Source of the DNA: Theristus sp. LFF4_11
Taxonomy: Eukaryota; Nematoda; Chromadorea; Monhysterida; Xyalidae
DNA length: 64,000 bases
Direction: 5' to 3'
Assembly (NCBI GenBank): GCA_030248135.1
Contig: JASANC010004105.1
Coordinates: 16,007 to 80,006 of the forward strand
Shown here: piece after piece, positions 58,201 to 64,000 of the stretch
Numbering within the stretch: position 1 is the first letter of the stretch
Layout of the letters: every line of letters begins with the position of its first letter
Program-made: the position numbers and the translations under genes
Notes under the pieces: model-generated
What the model was told of the DNA's origin: nothing
The model's database searches: none
What the model saw: only the letters and a program-made list of their open reading frames with translations

Positions 58201-61200
58201 GCACCCAAAAATCTCTTTTGAACAAAGATTCATATTGGATTGATATTTCTGAAAATTCAGCGACTTAATTAACAGTTCCGGTTCACCTCTGCATTAATTT
58301 ATCCAGAATTTGTATCACGGTCTGACGTTTGCAACATCCTGGCGTAAAACTCCTCACTTTCACAAAACCGCCGTCAACACCTACCAGCGGCTTGTTTCGT
58401 GCCGCGTCCAACGCCGCTGACGACGCTCGTTGCGCCGGTCGCGACCGAGTCGACGACGTTACGTGTGCCGGAAGTGAACGTGCTCGCACGCAAACTGCAC
58501 TGTGTAGAATGGTGGTGTCTTCAGCAATGCAATGAAAACTGCACTGGCAAACGTCACGTTCAGCAATGCAATGAGAACTGCACCACTAAACCTGTAAACC
58601 CCCCCCCCCCCCGCTCGAATTAAAGTCTTTATATCTGACGTATGCAGACGTACGTCAGGTATGAACGGCAGTATGCAATGCCAATAACACGGCACCTAAA
58701 GTGTACGTGACGTGCCGTGTGCCGTGTGCGCGATTGCGTATACGTCCAGGTATAAGCGGGCCTTTGTAGCGCCCGACCGTGTGCTGCAACGGGGCTGCAC
58801 ACCGGTGAGCCATGCGATGAATCTGCTGCCACCCATTGCCGCACGCTCATCGCATGACAGCAAGTGCACACCACGCTCCACCACAGGAGAGCGCTCGAAT
58901 GAAACAGTAGACAGATGCTCGAGATGCCCAGGGGGTTGTTTTCGTTGCCCTTGGAAACCTGCTCAACTTATACTATTCGCTTCGTTTTACTTCGATCTAT
59001 CACGAAAAGCACACGTCCAGGAGATGCCATCCGCTTCACTCTGGATCGACCGTTGCAAATGTTGTCCAAATACTGTCACTTGTAAAATCTAGGCTGCATC
59101 CGAACCCAAAATTTACTAAACAAGTACCTTTGATTACTTTCATTCTGTGAAAAAAAGTCAGCATATAGATCAAAATGGGAAGATTATATGTCTGGAGTTA
59201 GTTAGCACTAACCAAAAAGCGTACTACACGGATTAGCCTGAAGCTGTTATTATTAGCTGAAAAGGCTAAAGACCGGTGTTTCGTTTTACAGAGTGCAACA
59301 AAGAAAAAAACACAAGGTAATAAACATCAGCCAGTATGCTGAGAAGAGTGCTCGTTTTTCACATCTAAGCAACGCAAGCAGTGCACAAATTGCAGAACAC
59401 TTTACGACAGTTAAAATTTAGTGAATATTCACTAGCTGACTTTCACGATCTGTTTTATTGCTCTGAAATTCTGAAAATAGCGAAAACTTCGAAAATCGCA
59501 ATTTTTGCGAACAGTTTATCGCCTTAAACTTAGATTTCGTAAAAAATCTCCTGTTGAAAAAGCGCGTCATCAACGTTCTCGATTCCCACGGAAACTCGAC
59601 TTTCTCCATGCCCCCGCCCCGCTCACCGAAATGCATTTAGACCCCGCGTCAGACTCATTGTGCTGCCGCCGCCGTGGTTCCGCGCGCGACTAGGAGCCGC
59701 TCCTAGTCTTGGCCCGGACGCTTGATCGTCGTCAAGTTGCGGTGGTTCATCGCATGCGGTCGTATGTGCGCGTCTGCGTGTGTGTGCGTGTTTGAACGTT
59801 TGAATGTCACAAACAGCTATAACAGCACACAAGTTTAGTAAACAGCATAGTTTGAAAGCACTAGAAGGAGCACGCTGGTGAAGACAGACGGAATAAATGC
59901 ACATCAACGGACACACGCGGAACCTTGAAGAGTGGGCGGACACTTTCAAGCATTTTTGACACAGCTCATGACAAACCAAGCAAAGTGTGCGATGGTTTAC
60001 TGCATGTCGACCTGGCCAACGTCAGATGCAGAAGAAAGGTAGCCTCTTGACTGGATTCTTTTTTTGCATACTGTATTATACTGTACAATCGATGTCGTTC
60101 ATTTCAGGTTATCAGCTACAAAATCAACACTCTTTCGATTTGATTTTCTTGGGATTAGACATTACATACAAATGGTTGAAAACCAAGACAGAAAATTCGT
60201 GATATGCTACAAACGCAACCGACAGCATCCGAATCCTAAAGCTGAAACTAACAGATAAGGACAAGGCAAGCATGAAAACGAGCAAACAAAAGACATGCAG
60301 CCGCATTCAGTGCCAGCTTGGTTTGGGGTGTTACACTACAGAAGACACTACAGTACAGCTTCAAATGAACACAACGGCTACTAACGTTAAAAGTTGTTAA
60401 AACAGTGCAGAGTTACTGCAGAAATTCCAAAAACTGCGAAACGCAGCAAAACCTTTGGGCTATCATGGCTCCAAAGAATCGCCAGAAAGCGCGACGGACG
60501 AAGTACACAGCATTTCTTAGACCGCCAGTTGGTGTGAAGTCACATGGCTCAGCTAACATAATCTGACGAGCGAGGACAACGGTCGCGTGCATTATTTACT
60601 AGCATGTTTACTGACATAACATCACTAATACGAGTGACGAAACTAATACAAATGGCCTGAACTTTTCATTGCTCTCTTTCGCAGAATGCAAAACTGCTCT
60701 AGCAGTTTAGGCGAGTGACCAATCAAAAGGGTCGATTCGGATAGCATAGCAGCACCAGCACACCACAAACAAATGGGAGCAAACACTATTTTTGCACTTT
60801 GATATCCGTTTGTCGAGAGTAACTTCTCAAGCGATTCCTCCGAAAACTCATCTCGAGTCTGACCAGTGAAATGAAACCAAAGGAACACCGCCGATCATGA
60901 TGCACCAGCACACACACCTGATCTCTCGCTTCAATCCGCTCAGTCGTTTGCCGTGCGGCTGCGCGTCCGTGACGACAGGTGACTTGTTAGTGGCGTCATT
61001 GGTGACGTCATCATCCTGCGACGATGGACTGCCGAGTTCCTCGACCAAAAGCGGCAGCGATTTGCTGATGTTCGACGACGCGGGAGCGTGCAAGAGGCCG
61101 CCAGAGTTGCGTTCGTTGTTCGGCGGCGGTTTCGCGACGTCACTGGTGGAGCCGCCGAAAAAGTGCACCTTCAACGTTCAATATGATCGTTTATTTTGGT

Positions 61201-63430
61201 CCCGAGACTCAATGCGCGTGCATATATAGGTATTGTGGATTTATTCAAACGTGTCCGGACTAAAACGACGTCATTTGCTTTAAAAACGCCCGTTTGTCAA
61301 AGTACAGGCACTAAAATGTCAGTTTGATGTCACTGAATCGACATTCACCATTTGTTTACGGGAAGAAACCGGCTAAACGGAAAGTCTGGTTTGCTGTGAA
61401 CGGCAAGCCCATGTTTGGCGGCTTATGACGTCATTTCAGTGGGACACGTTTAAAAAAATAGGTCATAAACAGTTACATGCATGACGCAGGAAATTAAAAA
61501 TTGGGCAGTGGCTCGAATGCCCTAAATAGGACCAACAAGTCACTTAGGCAATTTTGAATTGCCACATAACGATTGAAACTAGTTTCCTTTCTACCCCTGC
61601 ACACGATTCTAAAAAAATTATAATATTGATTGAACATCGCGTTGCGCAGAAGCTACGAACGACGCGAGTTCACCTGCACCTTTATCAAAAACAGGCTCAA
61701 ATTCCACGCCAGCTAATCCGCTCCGCACCCGAGGCTCCCGGGAAATTTCACTCTCATTTCCATTTGACACCAACCAATCACCGTGTCTCTGTATGTTCAC
61801 AAGTCCCAAACACTTTGGCCGGAGACGACAAAACAGCACAGCACAAAGCGCCAAGTCAAGGGGAGAACGAATAAACGAAACGAAAACGAGAAAGGTGCCG
61901 AGAAAAAAATGCGAAACAATGCGCGGCGCACCACTCGAGTCGTTGACGACGCGGCGACGGCGTCCGGGATGCGTGTCTCGCTGTGATGACGTCGCTCTAA
62001 AGTGTCGCGAGCGAACGTCGGCGTCGGCAGCGCCACCAAATCGTCATCGTCGCCGTCGAACACGAGGTCGCTACTGCTGGCCGCAGACTCGATCGTCGAT
62101 AGTTCGCCCGGCGCCACTAGTGTCGTCGTCGTCGTATCGTTGTTCGTGTCACTTTGAGCACTGCAAATTTATTTGTGCACATTTCGGGCGCCACGATTGT
62201 TTTGCTTACCATGACTGCGCATGCGCAAGCCATAACCGAAGCAAACGCGTGAGTTCCCGGCTCACGGCATGGATACTTCCATCCGAGCCTTGTGCTCCGT
62301 TTGACAAATCAAACGTCCAAACCGCCTCAATCGACCGCAACGACAACACTTCACTTAATACTCTGTTAGCTTCTCCCCATCCTGTGACTTGGTGACGTTA
62401 ACGGAATTCTTAAAAATACCCCGAAACTCTATTCTTGTGTGTTTATCGCGCTATCTATTATTGTTTGCTTCAATTTTTTGCTGTGTCTGTTCTATTTAAA
62501 AATTGATAACCAAGTACTGTTGTTTGTCACCGAAATACAACAACAAGTACTTATACAACATGTGGACAGCATGCGCTTTGTCAAACTTGTTGTAATTGTA
62601 AAGTTTTTTCCGTAGGAGAAGCTATGACAAAGAGCTGGGAAACCTTGGAAGCAAAATTTGTTGGTGTTCAGCAGGGCAACTTTGAAATGAACGTTGCAAG
62701 TTTACCGCAGTGTGAATGCTCAAGTGTAAAGGCACACCATTCTAAAGCAAAGTAATGTTGCATAGTCACAAACAAACACACACCCACACCACACACAACG
62801 CCGACACGTGCGCTGCGGTAATATTGATTTTGTTCATGTTGTGCACAGCTGTTTGCTTGTGTCCGTGTGCAACATTACCGCGTTCATAATCGAGTGCACC
62901 GTGTGTCTCCCTCAAAATCTACGAGACCTCTCAAGGCAGAGTCTCTTTTGGAGTCCACCTTTGTGCGTTCCGGGATTGCCGCATCAACAGTGATGGTTAC
63001 CGGGTGGACGAAAGAGCCAGTCAAGTGGTCGGAACGACTGCTTCATGTGTTAAGGAAAGCAGTTCCGTGAGGTGGAATCATCCCACTTTAAAAGTTTACA
63101 AACAAAACACCCGCCTCGCGCTTCCCAAAATCAAGAAAAGCAACGTACAATAAGTTTTCCTTGTCGCCGACGTCGACCGAAGTGGCCGGATCGTACAACA
63201 CCGAATCGGTGATCGTCGTCGCCGCCACGGTCGCCGTCGATTGATGTGCACCCGCAGCAACACTGGTGTTCGGCGTTCTCGTCGATGTGTTGTTGGCGTT
63301 GTGTCGTTGTTGTTGTTGTTGTTGTTGCTGTTGCTGACTGCCGATCATGGCCGTGATGTCCTTGTATAGGCCGACGGACACGATCTGATCCATTGGCGCC
63401 ACCATGCCGTACGGGTCGGCGCCGAACTCG
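49267..63430 (-). CDS. OXR1: OXR1/NCOA7-family TLDc protein (5' end beyond right edge)
   Basis: Fifteen exons (coding order): 63149-63430, 61959-62160, 60918-61168, 59627-59689, 58385-58494, 57526-57558, 56929-56973, 56431-56550, 55642-55871, 54818-55010, 53553-53682, 52997-53133, 50770-51055, 50240-50368, 49267-49603. Every junction is in phase; 848 residues. The first exon opens mid-domain with the end of a GRAM domain (DPYGMVAPMDQIVSVGLYKD) followed by a polyGln tract; the LysM and GRAM start must lie further right. A second conserved block is LPFYLSVRLNRTRRKRRRG to RQFWYTVPRDKADMLYTFLL with QWSPEKYG. The TLDc domain follows: REWEIVTIEEVRRRLSLSDL, LPARAEGYPWRPIYTSHEHG, ILVVRDTHGRCFGACVSAP, HGFFGTGDSCFLYTYVPV, RVFNWTGANQWFVK, YGLWLDSDLNHGRTQRCETF and EDFIIDAVECWGF. 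Known: OXR1 and NCOA7 protect against oxidative stress and bind the V-ATPase through TLDc. OXR1 and NCOA7 arose from one ancestral gene, so either symbol could apply. Confidence 0.96.
51088..51262. mobile_element. CCAAT-box foldback element, GTACAGTC-ended subgroup
   Basis: CAACTCTAAATTATAGGGAA and the inverted CATAATTTAGAGTTG, with CAGCTGATTGGTTGCGAT and AAGCCAATCGG inside. It lies between the alternative OXR1-like first exon and the exon it would splice to. Confidence 0.6.
51511..51925 (-). CDS. Alternative first exon for a TLDc-only isoform
   Basis: Inside the 1.9-kb intron before the TLDc exons there is an open frame with an ATG at 51925 (another in frame at 52021). It ends in a donor (GACG followed by GTAACC) at phase 1, exactly the phase needed to splice onto the exon at 51055. 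The first 138 residues include a basic stretch (RHWLRRRLKRFYKRVLF) and an Asn-rich run. Joined to the last three exons it gives 388 residues. Known: mammalian OXR1 and NCOA7 and Drosophila mtd make short TLDc-only forms from internal promoters. That this exon is used is inference. Confidence 0.6.
52059..52065 (-). promoter_or_regulatory. TATA box of the internal promoter
   Basis: On the minus strand the sequence reads GCGTATAAAACAGCGGCGC, a consensus TATA box. It lies about 40 bp above the upper in-frame ATG (52021) and 135 bp above the ATG at 51925, so it would place a start site near 52030. Confidence 0.5.
55019..55210 (-). mobile_element. tRNA-derived SINE, copy 4 (sense to the OXR1-like gene)
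   Basis: Near-complete copy on the minus strand. Its (AAC)n tail ends about 8 bp before the acceptor of the exon 54818-55010, so the acceptor region is AACAACAACGACAAATGCAG with no pyrimidine tract. Confidence 0.8.
57559..58384. other. OXR1-like intron, no feature seen
   Basis: 826 bp between two of the small Gly/Val/Thr exons. I searched by eye on the minus strand for another exon of the same type and found none with both splice sites. Confidence 0.4.
58633..58765 (-). repeat. Dispersed repeat with ACGTACGTC motifs, reverse copy
   Basis: Reverse-complement relative of 16100-16245 (CTGACGTATGCAGACGTACG, CAATAACACGGCACCTAAAG). It lies in an intron of the OXR1-like gene. Confidence 0.55.
61189..61620 (+). 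repeat. Dispersed repeat, copy 3, split by a MITE
   Basis: The two parts flank the TA-duplicating MITE at 61231-61467: TTTTGGTCCCGAGACTCAAT on the left, and ACATGCATGACGC to TTGAATTGCCACATAACGAT on the right. Confidence 0.65.
61231..61467 (+). mobile_element. TA-duplicating MITE, copy 4, nested in another repeat
   Basis: A 237-bp copy bounded by TA. The flanks on both sides belong to one copy of the dispersed repeat also found at 16845-17060 and 43950-44155 (CAATGCGCG.. on the left, ATGCATGACGC.. on the right), so this MITE inserted into that older repeat. Confidence 0.85.
62161..63148. other. OXR1-like intron, no feature seen
   Basis: 988 bp of unique, moderately AT-rich sequence with (CA)-rich patches near 62770-62800. 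No exon or repeat copy recognised. Confidence 0.4.
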
Positions 63431-63509
63431 CTGAATGTGGAGAAATGTCATCATGGATATCGGCGCTCTAGCAACCGGAATGGTGCCAAACTCCGGTGAT
63501 TCGGTCTGG

Positions 63510-63830
63510 TCAGTCGATTTTTTCCAAAAAACGGTTTTATTTTTGTTTGTTTCTTGCGAAAAAACGGTTTTTACCTTGAAAATTTTTCTCAACTTTTGGT
63601 ACTTCAAAAACGAATGCGTGGCTGATATCGCAACAATTACATGTAGTAAAATGAACTGTGAGAAATTGGATTTGTGAAACACCAAATTTGCTTTTTTTGC
63701 ACCTTGAAATACCAATTTCGACGTGTTTTTGTGTTTATTAATAGGAGGGGCCAACTTCAGGAGGATTTGGGGAATAATGGGGGTTTGAAACGGATATAAA
63801 ACTGTTTTTAAAAAAACCGGTTTTGTAGTA
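63510..63830. mobile_element. Degenerate AACCGG-family element
   Basis: Contains the family blocks ACGGTTTTTACCTTGAAAA, GATATCGCAACAATT and AAAAAAACCGGTTTTG. Borders are eroded. It lies just upstream of the first visible OXR1-like exon. A smaller fragment of the same family (AAAAAACCGGTTTTTACCAT) lies at 56280-56307. Confidence 0.55.
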
Positions 63831-64000
63831 ACCGTAGTTAATTTTGACGCAGGATGCACGGGTAGCATGTCGTGCACGAAATAATTCGTCGCGAATGGTG
63901 CACCCCGACCACGTCTTTTTTCGTTTCCCTTTTTGCCTCACAACTGGTTAATTTTAGAGATAGTCCCAAAGAAAAGTGATTTGTTCGGACTAATCGTTGA

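Noticed and set aside
1..64000. CRISPR arrays, operons, bacterial promoters or terminators, viral genes
   Set aside because: None seen; gene structure is spliced and eukaryotic throughout.

Overview
This is animal (metazoan) nuclear DNA. Conserved animal proteins are split into many short exons with GT..AG introns. The genes are compact and the repeats are short DNA transposons plus a tRNA-derived SINE, which suggests a small invertebrate. I cannot name the phylum with confidence. Nothing prokaryotic, viral or plasmid-like was seen. Gene models were built by hand from reading frame, splice signals and exon phase.

Layout, left to right. (1) 635-10326 (+): most of a CEP170-like centrosome/microtubule protein; its FHA-encoding 5' end lies left of the modelled part. 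(2) 10482-12498 (+): a four-exon gene for an unrecognised 227-residue Ser/Thr-rich protein. (3) 14825-21656 (-): WDR20, ten exons, 815 residues, all phases consistent. (4) 21657-32268: a 10.6-kb island of nested and tandem non-autonomous transposons, several with intact 8-bp target duplications. (5) 32269-37548 (+): TADA2B, an adaptor of the SAGA histone acetyltransferase, 13 exons, 557 residues. (6) 38389-40663 (+): CPTP, ceramide-1-phosphate transfer protein, 5 exons, 259 residues, lipid head-group residues conserved. (7) 41908-47109 (+): one or two genes that I cannot assign; the first part looks like a partial histone fold. (8) 49267-63430 (-): an OXR1/NCOA7-family gene (GRAM half-domain, chain of small 11-mer-like exons, TLDc domain). 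Its LysM-encoding 5' end lies beyond the right edge. An internal alternative promoter and first exon for a TLDc-only isoform are visible.

The neighbours do not form a pathway; they are housekeeping or regulatory genes interleaved with mobile DNA. The mobile DNA is the more unusual content: at least three hAT-like non-autonomous families (8-bp target duplications, TAGGG/TAGAG ends), a TA-duplicating MITE family with one foldback derivative, many foldback elements carrying CCAAT boxes, a G-tract-rich element, and a tRNA-derived SINE. Every near-full-length SINE copy has its 3' tail within about 30 bp of an exon edge.
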